DNA of 64,000 nt, from assembly GCA_964518335.1 (NCBI GenBank), contig CAZFDT010000009.1, forward strand, positions 40,343 through 104,342, read 5' to 3'. The stretch comes from CAZFDT01 sp964518335. Its GTDB lineage: Bacteria; Planctomycetota; Phycisphaerae; Phycisphaerales; Phycisphaeraceae. Position numbers and translations under genes: made by a program. Of this stretch, positions 44,781-53,663 are shown piece after piece. How positions within the stretch are numbered: position 1 is the stretch's first letter; the number at the start of each line of letters is the position of its first letter. Under the pieces are notes generated by a model. It did no database searches and had not been told where the DNA came from. It saw only the letters and a list, made by a program, of their open reading frames with translations.

Positions 44781-46886
44781 TCATTGTGCCTCCGCGGACT
44801 GCGATTTCAGGTGGTCCATCAGCGACAGCGCCTGGATCACTCGAGCCTGCTGGCGATTGGCCCGAAGCGATGGGCGCGGATCATCGCCTGGCTCGACAGC
44901 GGCATGGTCCGCATGCTGCTTCAGCCAAGCGCGCGCGGGCTCGCCAGCCTGCGCCAGTCGCCACACAGCGGCCACCGCAGTCGCGTCCTGATCGTCGGCC
45001 AACTGGTCGTGCCACTGTGACAACTGCAGCGCGTTGACACTCCCCGCGGGCAGCGGTGACTCGATGGCTTCGAGCGCCTCGGCCGCCAGCTCGCGGAAGC
45101 AGGGGTTGGGATCGGCCAGCGTCTCGCGCAGGCGAGGGATCGCCGCCGATGCCGCCGGGCCCATCTCTTTCAGCGCCCACATCGCCCAGATGAAGCTGCG
45201 GCCCCGGTCGTCGAGCGTGCCCAACACGCCGTTCACCGCCGTCGTGGCGTCGCGACTGATCGACCAGATCGCCTCCGCAGCCATCCGCCGGTTGTAAGGC
45301 GAGTCTTCGATCGCAGGATCGAGCATCCGCGCCAGCCCGGGCAGCGCCCGGCGCGTATGGGCAGTCGGCCCGATGTGTCGCAATGCGTATGCCGCATGGA
45401 ACCGATTGTCCTGCGCCCAGGGCGAGTAGTCGTCGAGCACCTCGATGAGCGTTGGCGTCTGCGCGTCGGCCAACGGCCCCAACTCGCGCAGTATTTCGCC
45501 GGCTTGCTCCGGCATGTCGTTGGCCGTGCGACTGCGCATCAACTCGGCGACAAAGTCCAGATACTGATCGGGCTGACCGCGAAGGCGGTAATAGGCATGG
45601 ATGTGGTTCAGCGACGCCCAGGCGCTGTCGCTCTTGAGTTCGGGCTGGATATGCGCCAGCATCGGTGCGGCCGCCGGTCCCAGCACGCCGGCGGCGTGGA
45701 TCACGCATTCCTCCCGCTCCTTCTTGCCAGCCCGCTCGTAAATCCGCTGAAGCAGGGCGGCGGCGGTGGCGTCATCCCCCGTGACGCCGCCATAGGCCAC
45801 GGCCGCCCATGCCCGCGCGTGGGTATGGTCGGACTCCGCGAGAACCCGCAAGTACGCGGCGACCTCCGGCTGCCTGGGCTTGATCCGCCCTAGCGCCCGC
45901 GCCGCCCATTCGCCGTTCTTGTAGTCGTGCTCGTTGACTGCTTCGATGGCCTCGGCCAGAGACACGGCCAACGCGACGTCGTCGGGCGCGAAGTGATGCG
46001 CCAGCCAAGCGGGTGCGGCGTAGCGGCAGTGTCGCACCGCCCGGGCCAGCAGGTCGTAAGGCACGGGTTGGAGCCCGCGCGTGCCGATCCAGAACAGGGC
46101 ATTGCTGGCGTCGATGTGGTCGTCCGTAGCCGATGGATCGCCACAGACGGTCAACAGAGCGGGCACGGCGTCGCGCCCGGCATAGCCCATGATTTGCAGC
46201 GCCTCGGCTGCGTCGTCGTGTTGGTCGTTGGTCGGGTCATTGAGGATGGCGATCAGACGCGGGATCGCGCGCCAGCCGTCGGGGCCGGCTTTCATGAGGA
46301 CGCTCATGGCCATCCGCTGCACGGCCGGGTCGGGATCGTCCATCGCCTGCAGGACCGCGTCGCTGTAGGGTGCCGCCTGTTCCTTCAGCGACGCCAACGC
46401 CCGCGCCGCCTCGGTGCGCACCACCGGCGAGGGATCGTGGGTCATGAGGTTTGCGAGCCTTGGGCCGACTTCATTTGCCCAGGGACGATGATGCTTCGAC
46501 TGGTTCTTGAACGATAACTGGTTGATTGCCGACGCTGCCGCCGCCCGGCGCGTCGCTTTCGGGTCGTCAAGTGCAACAACCAATCGCGGCCATGACGCCT
46601 CCCAGAGCTGGCCCAATCGTTCGCACACCGCTGGTTGCGCCGGTGAGGCCGAGTCCGCGGCGGCGCCGTGGTCGATGAACGGCAGCAGAGCCTGCACCTG
46701 CACCGCCGGTGGGTGGTCCTTCAGAAGCGCCTCCAGCGGGTGGCGAGCGCTCCACCCGCCGTGACGATCCAGGATCGTGCTCACCTGCCCGCGCAGCAGC
46801 TCGACCAGCCTCTCCTCGCCCGGGGCGTCGGCCCCCACGATCGCGGCGAAGCACCACAGGCACAACCATGCACGCAAGGTCCACAT
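44781..46886 (-). CDS. exported HEAT-repeat protein
   Basis: 701-aa protein built of HEAT/armadillo-like repeats (alternating short helices such as DPSPVVRTEAARALASLKE, DPDPAVQRMAMSVLMKAG and DPNPCFRELAAEALEAI) after a signal peptide (MWTLRAWLCLWCFAAIVGA). The ATG at 46886 follows GGAGG by 7 nt; a GTG at 46913 is less likely. First gene of the unit with the propeller protein; together they look like a secreted scaffold pair. Confidence 0.8.
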   Translation of the reverse strand: MWTLRAWLCLWCFAAIVGADAPGEERLVELLRGQVSTILDRHGGWSARHPLEALLKDHPPAVQVQALLPFIDHGAAADSASPAQPAVCERLGQLWEASWPRLVVALDDPKATRRAAAASAINQLSFKNQSKHHRPWANEVGPRLANLMTHDPSPVVRTEAARALASLKEQAAPYSDAVLQAMDDPDPAVQRMAMSVLMKAGPDGWRAIPRLIAILNDPTNDQHDDAAEALQIMGYAGRDAVPALLTVCGDPSATDDHIDASNALFWIGTRGLQPVPYDLLARAVRHCRYAAPAWLAHHFAPDDVALAVSLAEAIEAVNEHDYKNGEWAARALGRIKPRQPEVAAYLRVLAESDHTHARAWAAVAYGGVTGDDATAAALLQRIYERAGKKEREECVIHAAGVLGPAAAPMLAHIQPELKSDSAWASLNHIHAYYRLRGQPDQYLDFVAELMRSRTANDMPEQAGEILRELGPLADAQTPTLIEVLDDYSPWAQDNRFHAAYALRHIGPTAHTRRALPGLARMLDPAIEDSPYNRRMAAEAIWSISRDATTAVNGVLGTLDDRGRSFIWAMWALKEMGPAASAAIPRLRETLADPNPCFRELAAEALEAIESPLPAGSVNALQLSQWHDQLADDQDATAVAAVWRLAQAGEPARAWLKQHADHAAVEPGDDPRPSLRANRQQARVIQALSLMDHLKSQSAEAQ

Positions 46887-47053
46887 ACCTGAACCTCCGG
46901 AACCCAGTGACACATGCTCGTCCTGCCATGATACCGTTGCGTAAGAAATCGATGAGTCCCAGAAGCATCGGCCCTGCCGCGGATGGCTTGAGTTATGGTG
47001 GCCATCGACCCGATGTAGGTTAATCCGGGAACACGGCCGGAGCGCGACGCGTT

Positions 47054-47893
47054 GTGAACTGGTGGCAGGCGATCATCCTGGGCATTGTCGAAGGTCTGAC
47101 GGAGTATCTGCCGGTCAGTTCAACGGGCCATCTCATCGTGGCTCAGCGGTTGCTGGGGATCGCGCACAGCGATGCCGTGGACGCCTACACGGTGGTGATT
47201 CAGTTCGGGGCGATCCTGGCGGTGCTGGGGTTGTATTTCAGACGGGTGAAGCAGATGACGCTGGGCGTGGTGGGGCGAGACGTCGTGGGACGGCGGCTGG
47301 CCATGAACGTCGTGGCGGGCGTCATGCCCGCGGTGGTGATCGGGCTGCTGCTTGAGAAGCGAATCAAAACGTACCTGTTCGGTGGTGAGCAGTGGGGCCT
47401 GTGGCCGATCATCGCGGCGTGGCTCGTGGGCGGTGTGGCCATCCTTGGCGTGTCGTGGTGGCGCCGCCGTCACACGCGCGATCCCGAGGCGGGACTGAGC
47501 GTGGAGGACCTGACGTGGCGCATGGCGCTGGTCATCGGCCTGCTGCAGTGCGTGGCGATGTGGCCTGGCGTGTCGCGCAGCCTGATGACGATCGTCGCCG
47601 GCGTCATCGTCGGACTGTCATTGCCGGCGGCGGTCGAGTTCAGTTTCCTCCTGGGCGTCATCACGCTGACCGGCGCGGCCGTCAAGGACACGTTCGAGTA
47701 CCACGACGAAATGATCCACGATCTGGGCCCTGTGAACCTGATCATCGGCATCATCGTGGCCACTCTCGCCGCCGCCGCCGCCATCGAGTGGATGGTTTCC
47801 TATCTGCACCGCCACGGTTTGTCGCTGTTTGGCTGGTATCGCATTGCCGTGGCGATTGTCGTCGCCGCCATGGTGCTGGCGGGTTGGCTCTGA
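47054..47893 (+). CDS. uppP: undecaprenyl-diphosphatase UppP
   Basis: Membrane phosphatase that recycles undecaprenyl diphosphate to the monophosphate carrier used by peptidoglycan, O-antigen and related glycans; 279 aa. The catalytic EGLTEYLPVSSTGHL at the start and WPGVSRS later match the BacA family, with eight helices. GTG start at 47054. It fits the polysaccharide theme of the window, as WbaP consumes this lipid. Confidence 0.95.
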   Translation: MNWWQAIILGIVEGLTEYLPVSSTGHLIVAQRLLGIAHSDAVDAYTVVIQFGAILAVLGLYFRRVKQMTLGVVGRDVVGRRLAMNVVAGVMPAVVIGLLLEKRIKTYLFGGEQWGLWPIIAAWLVGGVAILGVSWWRRRHTRDPEAGLSVEDLTWRMALVIGLLQCVAMWPGVSRSLMTIVAGVIVGLSLPAAVEFSFLLGVITLTGAAVKDTFEYHDEMIHDLGPVNLIIGIIVATLAAAAAIEWMVSYLHRHGLSLFGWYRIAVAIVVAAMVLAGWL

Positions 47894-48874
47894 TCACGGC
47901 TCAAGCAGCACTTTGATGGCATCCGGCTGCTTGGCGGCGCGGAACGCCTCGACACCGTCGGCGAGTTTCATTCGCTTGCTGATGAGGCTCAGCACGTCGA
48001 TCTTGTCGTGGGTCAGGGCCGCGATGGCTTCGCGGAACGGGCCGCAACGGCTGCCGATGAGCTTGATCTCGTGAATGACCAGTGGCGACAGGTCGATGGG
48101 CTTTTCGGGTGGCGTCGTCGTCGTTTTCATCACGATGGTGCCACGGGGGCGCACCATCTGCATGGCGGTGACGATGCCGGTGGGCGAGCCGGTGCAATCG
48201 ACAACGATGTCCTGGTCCTGGCGCAGGCCCACGTCGTCGAGCAACCGGTGCTTGACGCCCCACTTCTCGCACAGCTCCAGTTTTCGGGCGTGTTTGCCTA
48301 CGCATCGCACGGTCGCGTTAAGCTGGCTCATGACCTGGGCGCACAGGAGTCCCAGTCGCCCGTCGCCCAGAACGGTCACATAAGGCCGACCCTCGATCGT
48401 GAGCTGCCGCGTGATCTGGTACGCCGCGGCCAAGGGCTCGGTGAAGACCGCGCGATCGTCATCGAGCCCCGCGGGCACTTCCATGAGGTTCTCCACTGGC
48501 AACAGAAATCGCTCGGCGAAGCAACCGTCGCGCTCCTTGATGCCCAGCACACTGCGGTCGCGAGCGTGCTCACGCAGCCCGGCGCGGACCATGTCGCAGA
48601 TGCTGCGCACGCAGTTGATCGTGCCCACGACGCGCTTGCCGACCCACTCCTTGTGCTTCTTGTCGGCGACGGCCTCGACGACGCCGACGAACTCGTGGCC
48701 CAGGACGCCCGTGAACCCCATGTAGCCCTTGACGATCTCCAGGTCGGTGCTGCAGATGCCCATGCGCGTGGGGCGAATCACCGCCTCGGCGAGCGGCGCC
48801 CCCGTCGGTAGCTGCGGGTCGCGGCGGGCCCGATCCAGTCGCAGTTGCTGGCCGTCGAACACGAGTGCTTGCAC
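47894..48874 (-). CDS. zinc-type alcohol/sugar dehydrogenase
   Basis: Medium-chain dehydrogenase of 326 aa. Catalytic-zinc landmarks are present (GICSTDLEI and GHEFVGVVE), plus VLGDGRLGLLCAQ for the cofactor. The structural-zinc lobe is eroded: INCVRSICDMVRAGLREHARDR keeps only two of the four cysteines expected (usually C-x2-C-x2-C-x7-C). GTG start at 48874 behind an AAGGA site. Glucose/threonine-type dehydrogenases are the closest branch by eye. Convergent with uppP, with no gap. Confidence 0.85.
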   Translation of the reverse strand: MQALVFDGQQLRLDRARRDPQLPTGAPLAEAVIRPTRMGICSTDLEIVKGYMGFTGVLGHEFVGVVEAVADKKHKEWVGKRVVGTINCVRSICDMVRAGLREHARDRSVLGIKERDGCFAERFLLPVENLMEVPAGLDDDRAVFTEPLAAAYQITRQLTIEGRPYVTVLGDGRLGLLCAQVMSQLNATVRCVGKHARKLELCEKWGVKHRLLDDVGLRQDQDIVVDCTGSPTGIVTAMQMVRPRGTIVMKTTTTPPEKPIDLSPLVIHEIKLIGSRCGPFREAIAALTHDKIDVLSLISKRMKLADGVEAFRAAKQPDAIKVLLEP

Positions 48875-48942
48875 AGAGGAATCCTTCCACACGGGAAACC
48901 CGGCATTATGGCTATCGGATATATTCACGCCAGCCCAAAGGC

Positions 48943-49027
48943 CATCCGGGGCATCGAAGACTCGGCCCCGGCGTGGAAGGCCCACGCCTGGGGCCGCCGC
49001 GTCGGACCTGCGACTTCGAGGGTCCGG
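48943..49027. repeat. dispersed two-module hairpin element, copy 2
   Basis: Module B (48943-48975) contains a 20-nt identity with the copy at 36383, and module A (49003-49027) matches 36333-36357 in 22 of 25 positions, but the module order is swapped relative to copy 1. Between them GGCCCC-GGCGTGG (48964-48976) pairs with CCACGCC-TGGGGCC. The element lies between the divergent dehydrogenase and nadK starts. Confidence 0.65.
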
Positions 49028-49044
49028 CTGATTCGAGCCATCGT

Positions 49045-49959
49045 GTGACCCAACCCGCACCCACCATCCCGCGACTGATCATCTTCGCCAACCAGTCGAA
49101 GGATGGCGTGGTCGCGGCGTTGCAGCGCCTGCGCCATTGGCTCGATGGCCGGGCCCATATCGTCGCCGAGCCGGACATCCCCTCGCTCACGCCCGAGCTG
49201 GCCGACACGTTGCCGGAGGCCGACATCGGCATGGTGCTCGGCGGCGACGGAACGATGCTGGCCATCGCCCGCAACCTCGTCGATCGCGGCCTGCCCATCC
49301 TCGGGGTGAATTTTGGCAAGCTCGGATTCCTGGCCGAGTTCAACCTCGCCGACGTCATGCAATACTGGGACGTCGTCGCCTCAGGCCAGTGCAACATCAC
49401 CCGGCGACTGCTCGTCGAGGTCGCCATCTTCGACGCCGGCACGCCGCCCTACGGCAACGGCGACGCCATGCCCCAGCCCGTCTTCACCGGCATCGCGCTC
49501 AACGACGTCGTCGTCACCGCCGGCCCACCCTTCCGCATGATCGACCTGGATCTGGCCATCGATCCCGCCACCAGTGGCAAGGCCGCGGCCACCTTCAGCG
49601 GCGACGGCGTCATCGTCGCCACCGCCAGCGGCTCGACCGCCTACAACCTCGCCGCCGGCGGGCCCATCGTCAGCCCCGACGCCGACGCCGTCGTCGTCAC
49701 GCCCATCTGCCCTCACTCCCTGGCGTTCCGTCCCATCATCCTCTCCGCCGACAGTCACGTCTGGCTCCATATGCGCGACGTCAACGAGGGAACCACGCTT
49801 GTCCTCGATGGACAACTGTCGTTCGATCTGCAGAACGCCCAGCAGGTCCGCGTCCGCCGCTACGCCCACCCGCTGCGGCTCATCCACAGTCCGGCCATCA
49901 ATTACTGGCAGATGCTCGCACAAAAGATGCGATGGGCCGCTCGCCCGCGATCAAGCTGA
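49045..49959 (+). CDS. nadK: NAD kinase
   Basis: Phosphorylates NAD to NADP; 304 aa. GGDGTMLA (about residue 70), NFGKLGFLAEF, ALNDVVV, GDGVIVATASGSTAYNLAAGGPIV and DGQLSFDL follow family order. GTG start at 49045. First gene of a tight run that continues through a methyltransferase into the neu genes (21-nt gap, then overlaps), so NADP supply is co-expressed with a glycan pathway by chance or design. Confidence 0.95.
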   Translation: MTQPAPTIPRLIIFANQSKDGVVAALQRLRHWLDGRAHIVAEPDIPSLTPELADTLPEADIGMVLGGDGTMLAIARNLVDRGLPILGVNFGKLGFLAEFNLADVMQYWDVVASGQCNITRRLLVEVAIFDAGTPPYGNGDAMPQPVFTGIALNDVVVTAGPPFRMIDLDLAIDPATSGKAAATFSGDGVIVATASGSTAYNLAAGGPIVSPDADAVVVTPICPHSLAFRPIILSADSHVWLHMRDVNEGTTLVLDGQLSFDLQNAQQVRVRRYAHPLRLIHSPAINYWQMLAQKMRWAARPRSS

Positions 49960-49979
49960 CGCTGCAGTAGCCCTTTGCC

Positions 49980-50750
49980 ATGAGCACGACGCACAGCGTT
50001 CAACTCGCCGACGACCAACTTCACGCTTTCGACCGCGATTACCTCGGACCCGCCATGAGTCGCCGACTCATGAAGCTCATCGATGCGGACCTCGGCGGCC
50101 GCGCCCGCTTCGATCACCTGGATGTCGGCGGCGGCGTTGGACTGTTCGCCGACGAGTTGCTCGACCGCATGCCCCAATGCCACACCAGCCTCCTCGAGCC
50201 CGGCCGTATCCTGCTGGATCGCAATCGTCCACATCCCAGAAAAACACTCCTCTGCGCCAGCATCGAACAGATCGATGAGCATCTGTCCGGCCGCCGCTTC
50301 GACCTCATCAGCATCCATTGGGTGCTTCACCACCTCGTGCTGACCTCCTACCACGACACGCGGCGACATCAGGCCGCCATGCTCGGCAAGCTCGCATCTC
50401 ACCTGGCCCCAGGGGGACGCATCTCCGTATTCGAGGACGTCATCGATGGTCTGGTCTGGCCAAACCTGGCGGGGCGCATCGTCTATGGCGTAACGCAATC
50501 GAAGCTGGCCGCGCCGCTGGTCCGCAGACTCGGCGGCAATACCGCGGGCGTGGGCGTCTGCTTTCTCACCCATCATCAGTGGTGCGACGTTTTCGCGGCC
50601 TGCGGCCTGAACCTGCTGCACTACACGACCTACGAGCCGTGGCGACTGCCGCGATGGAAACGTGCCGCCCTGCTGATGCGGTCGATGCGGCACGGCCACT
50701 ACTGGTTGGAACGTCAGTCGCCCGCCGGTGAGCTATTATCGCAACCATGA
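49980..50750 (+). CDS. class I SAM-dependent methyltransferase
   Basis: 256-aa Rossmann methyltransferase with the SAM motif LDVGGGVGLFADELL (about residues 45-59), acidic LLEPGR, and DLISIHWVLHHLVL and HLAPGGRISVFEDV for motifs II-IV. Its stop overlaps the neuA start by 4 nt. It may methylate the nonulosonate or its carrier, or a lipid; the family does not say. Confidence 0.82.
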   Translation: MSTTHSVQLADDQLHAFDRDYLGPAMSRRLMKLIDADLGGRARFDHLDVGGGVGLFADELLDRMPQCHTSLLEPGRILLDRNRPHPRKTLLCASIEQIDEHLSGRRFDLISIHWVLHHLVLTSYHDTRRHQAAMLGKLASHLAPGGRISVFEDVIDGLVWPNLAGRIVYGVTQSKLAAPLVRRLGGNTAGVGVCFLTHHQWCDVFAACGLNLLHYTTYEPWRLPRWKRAALLMRSMRHGHYWLERQSPAGELLSQP

Positions 50751-51496
50751 CAGGCGACCACGCCGACTCCATCCTCGCCCTGATCCCCGCACGAGGCGGA
50801 TCGAAAACGGTGGCGGGAAAAAACATCGCCCCCGTCGGCGGGCGTCCGCTGATCGCCTGGACCATCGCCGCGGCCAAGGCGGCCAAGTGTGTGAGCCGCG
50901 TCGTGGTGGACACCGACAACGCTGCCATCGGCGACGTGGCTAGAGCACACGGAGCTGATACACCCTATGTCCGCCCCGCGGAGCTGGCACGCGACGATAC
51001 GCTGAGCATGGACGTGGTGATCCACGCGCTGCAGTGGTTCGATGCGCACGAGGGGTGCTGCCCACGCTGGTTATGTCTGCTGCAGCCCACCTCGCCTTTG
51101 CGCACGGCCGAAGACATCGATGCCGCCGTCGCCCTGGCGCTGCAGCATGACGCCGACGCTGTCGTCAGCGTCAGCGAATCGCACCACCATCCGCTGTGGC
51201 AGAAGCGACTTGCCCCCGACGGCCGCATCAGTGATTACGTTCAGGCCCCCACCCGCCCCCTGCGACGACAGGACCTGGCCCCGGCGTACGCCCTTAACGG
51301 CGCCATCTACCTCGCCAAAACCAACCTCCTTCGGGCGCAGCGGACGTGGTACACCCCGCACACCTTCGCTTACGTCATGCCGCCGCAGCGATCGCTGGAC
51401 GTGGATTCATCCTGGGACCTGCACTTGGCCGATCTGATTTTATCGGAGCCGGTGCATGACCAGGACGATCCAACTCGGACAGCGCGTGATTGGTGA
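50747..51496 (+). CDS. neuA: acylneuraminate-type CMP-sugar cytidylyltransferase
   Basis: Activates a nonulosonic acid as its CMP derivative; 249 aa. LALIPARGGSKTVAGKNIAPVGGRPL is the signature N-terminus (positions 9-34), and LLQPTSPLRTAEDID and LNGAIYLAKTN follow. The common ARGGSK-x-I/VPGKN reading is slightly altered. Overlaps neuB by 41 nt. Neu5Ac or a relative such as legionaminate is possible. Confidence 0.9.
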   Translation: MTGDHADSILALIPARGGSKTVAGKNIAPVGGRPLIAWTIAAAKAAKCVSRVVVDTDNAAIGDVARAHGADTPYVRPAELARDDTLSMDVVIHALQWFDAHEGCCPRWLCLLQPTSPLRTAEDIDAAVALALQHDADAVVSVSESHHHPLWQKRLAPDGRISDYVQAPTRPLRRQDLAPAYALNGAIYLAKTNLLRAQRTWYTPHTFAYVMPPQRSLDVDSSWDLHLADLILSEPVHDQDDPTRTARDW

Positions 51497-52502
51497 AAGC
51501 CAGCCGTGCTTCGTGATCGCCGAGGCGGGTGTGAACCACAACGGGGACGTGGACCTGGCGTTGCGGCTGGTGGACGCGGCCGCCAACGGCGGCGCCGACG
51601 CGGTGAAGTTCCAGACGTTCCGCGCCGATCGCGTGGCGGCGACGACGGCGCCCAAAGCCCAGTACCAGTTGCGGACCACTGCAACGGAGGAGTCCCAGCA
51701 GGCGATGCTTCGGCGCCTGGAGCTGTCGAGATCAGACCATGTGCGGCTGATCGAGCGTTGTCGGACGCGGGGGCTGACCTTTCTCTCCACGCCGTTCGAT
51801 GAGTCCAGCGTCGAACTCCTGGTCGAGCTGGGTGTGCCGGCGATCAAGGTGTCGTCGGGTGAGGCGACCAACCGCCTGTTGCTGGAGCACGTGGCCAAAC
51901 AGGGCCTGCCGGTGATCCTCTCGACGGGCATGTGCGATCTTGCGGAGGTGCTTCAGGCGGTCGACGTGCTCAACGAAGGCGGGTGCGAGGAGCTGGCGCT
52001 GCTGCATTGTGTGACGAACTACCCCGCCGAGCCTGGCGAGACGAACCTGCGTGCGATGGCGACGCTGCGTCAGGCACTGGGGAGACCGGTGGGCTACTCG
52101 GATCACACCGCTGGAACGCACGTGGCAGTCGCGGCAGTGGCTTTGGGCGCGTGCATCATCGAGAAGCACCTGACGCTCGATCGCACGCTGCCCGGACCCG
52201 ACCAGGCCGCATCGCTCGAGCCTGCTGAACTGACCGCCATGATCGCCCAGATCCGCGCGGTCGAAGGCGCACTCGGCGACGGCGTCAAACGCCCCGCCGC
52301 CAGCGAACTGCCTTTGCGCGACGTCGTCCGTCGCAGCCTCGTCGCCGCCTGCAATATTCCACCCGGCCGCACCATCACCCGCGACATGCTCACCGCCCTG
52401 CGCCCCGGCACCGGCGTCAACCCGATGCGCCTGGACGCCATCCTGGGCCGCCCCGCCCCCCGCGCCCTCAACCGCGGCGACGCCATTTCCGACGCGGCGT
52501 GA
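51456..52502 (+). CDS. neuB: N-acetylneuraminate/nonulosonate synthase
   Basis: Condenses a hexosamine with phosphoenolpyruvate to a nine-carbon acid; 348 aa. TIM barrel with EAGVNHNGDVDLAL, DAVKFQTF, STPFDESSVELL, KVSSGEATNRLLLEH, LSTGM and GYSDHTAG..EKHLTLDR; then a C-terminal antifreeze-like SAF domain (RSLVAACNIPPGRTITRDML). ATG at 51456 makes the 41-nt overlap with neuA. Confidence 0.94.
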   Translation: MTRTIQLGQRVIGESQPCFVIAEAGVNHNGDVDLALRLVDAAANGGADAVKFQTFRADRVAATTAPKAQYQLRTTATEESQQAMLRRLELSRSDHVRLIERCRTRGLTFLSTPFDESSVELLVELGVPAIKVSSGEATNRLLLEHVAKQGLPVILSTGMCDLAEVLQAVDVLNEGGCEELALLHCVTNYPAEPGETNLRAMATLRQALGRPVGYSDHTAGTHVAVAAVALGACIIEKHLTLDRTLPGPDQAASLEPAELTAMIAQIRAVEGALGDGVKRPAASELPLRDVVRRSLVAACNIPPGRTITRDMLTALRPGTGVNPMRLDAILGRPAPRALNRGDAISDAA

Positions 52503-52514
52503 TATCGTGCCACC

Positions 52515-53663
52515 ATGCGCACCATCGGCGTTGTCACCACGTCGCGGGCCGACTACGGGATCTATCGGCCGGTGCTGCGCACCATCGCGGCAGAGAATTC
52601 GCTGCAGTTATCCCTGTTCGTCGGCGGGTCGCACCTGCGGCCGGAGCTGGGTGGCACGGTGCGCCTCATCGAGGCCGACGGCTGGCCGATCGTCGCACGC
52701 ATCGACATGCTCGGCGACGACGATCGCCCCGCGGCGATCGCGGCGGCGATGGGGCGAGGCGTCACGCAGTTCGCCGCGGCGTACGAGAAGCATCGACCGC
52801 ACATCCTCCTCGTGCTGGGAGACCGCTTCGAGATGCACGCCGCTGCCCTGGCCGCCCTGCCGCTGCGCATCCCTGTCGCCCACATCCATGGTGGCGAGCT
52901 GTCGCTGGGCGCGATCGACGACGCGCTGCGACACAGCATGACCAAGCTCAGCCACCTGCATTTTGTCAGCACCGACGAGGCGCGACGCCGCGTTGTTCAG
53001 ATGGGTGAAGACCCGCAACGCGTCCACGTCGCCGGCGCGCCGGGCCTGGACAACCTGCGTGAAATCCAACTGCTCGACCGGGCCGCGATGAATCTGCCCG
53101 AGCGCTTTGTGCTCGTGGCGTTTCACCCGGCGACGCTCGAATCCGACCAGACGCCGTTGCATGTCGCCGAACTGCTGGCAGCGATCGAGGCCAGCGCGCT
53201 GCCGCCTGTTTTCGTCGAGGCCAACGCCGACACGGGGGGTCGCGGCATGAATGCCATGATCGACGCCTACGCCGCCACCCACCCCGATGCCCTGGTGGCG
53301 CGCGGCCAAGGCACGGCGTTTTACTTTAGCGCCATGGCCTTGGCCGAGGTGTTGGTGGGCAACTCCTCCAGCGGGATCATCGAGGCGGCATCGTTCAAGC
53401 TGCCCGTGGTCAATGTCGGCTCGCGCCAGGCAGGCAGGCTGCGCCCGCGTAACGTCATCGACGTGCCGCCACAGCGCGATGCGATTCGCCATGCCATCGA
53501 CCGCGCGATCGGCGATGGCTTTCGCGCTTCGCTTACTGACCTGGTGAATCCCTACGGCGACGGCCGCGCCGCTGAACGCATTGCCGCCGTGCTGCGCAGT
53601 GTCGATCCGCTGCAGTTGATCTTCAAGCCATTCCACGATCTGCCACAGGAGGCCCGCCCGTGA
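52515..53663 (+). CDS. neuC: hydrolysing UDP-N-acetylglucosamine 2-epimerase
   Basis: Makes N-acetylmannosamine or a related hexosamine for NeuB; 382 aa, GT-B fold. GVVTTSRADYGIYRPVL, GDRFEMHAAALAAL, AHIHGGELSLGAIDDALRHS and NSSSGIIEAASFKLPVVNVG match the NeuC/LegG branch. The sequence cannot separate NeuC from LegG. Thirteen-nt gap after neuB; its stop overlaps the neuD start (GTGA). Confidence 0.92.
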   Translation: MRTIGVVTTSRADYGIYRPVLRTIAAENSLQLSLFVGGSHLRPELGGTVRLIEADGWPIVARIDMLGDDDRPAAIAAAMGRGVTQFAAAYEKHRPHILLVLGDRFEMHAAALAALPLRIPVAHIHGGELSLGAIDDALRHSMTKLSHLHFVSTDEARRRVVQMGEDPQRVHVAGAPGLDNLREIQLLDRAAMNLPERFVLVAFHPATLESDQTPLHVAELLAAIEASALPPVFVEANADTGGRGMNAMIDAYAATHPDALVARGQGTAFYFSAMALAEVLVGNSSSGIIEAASFKLPVVNVGSRQAGRLRPRNVIDVPPQRDAIRHAIDRAIGDGFRASLTDLVNPYGDGRAAERIAAVLRSVDPLQLIFKPFHDLPQEARP

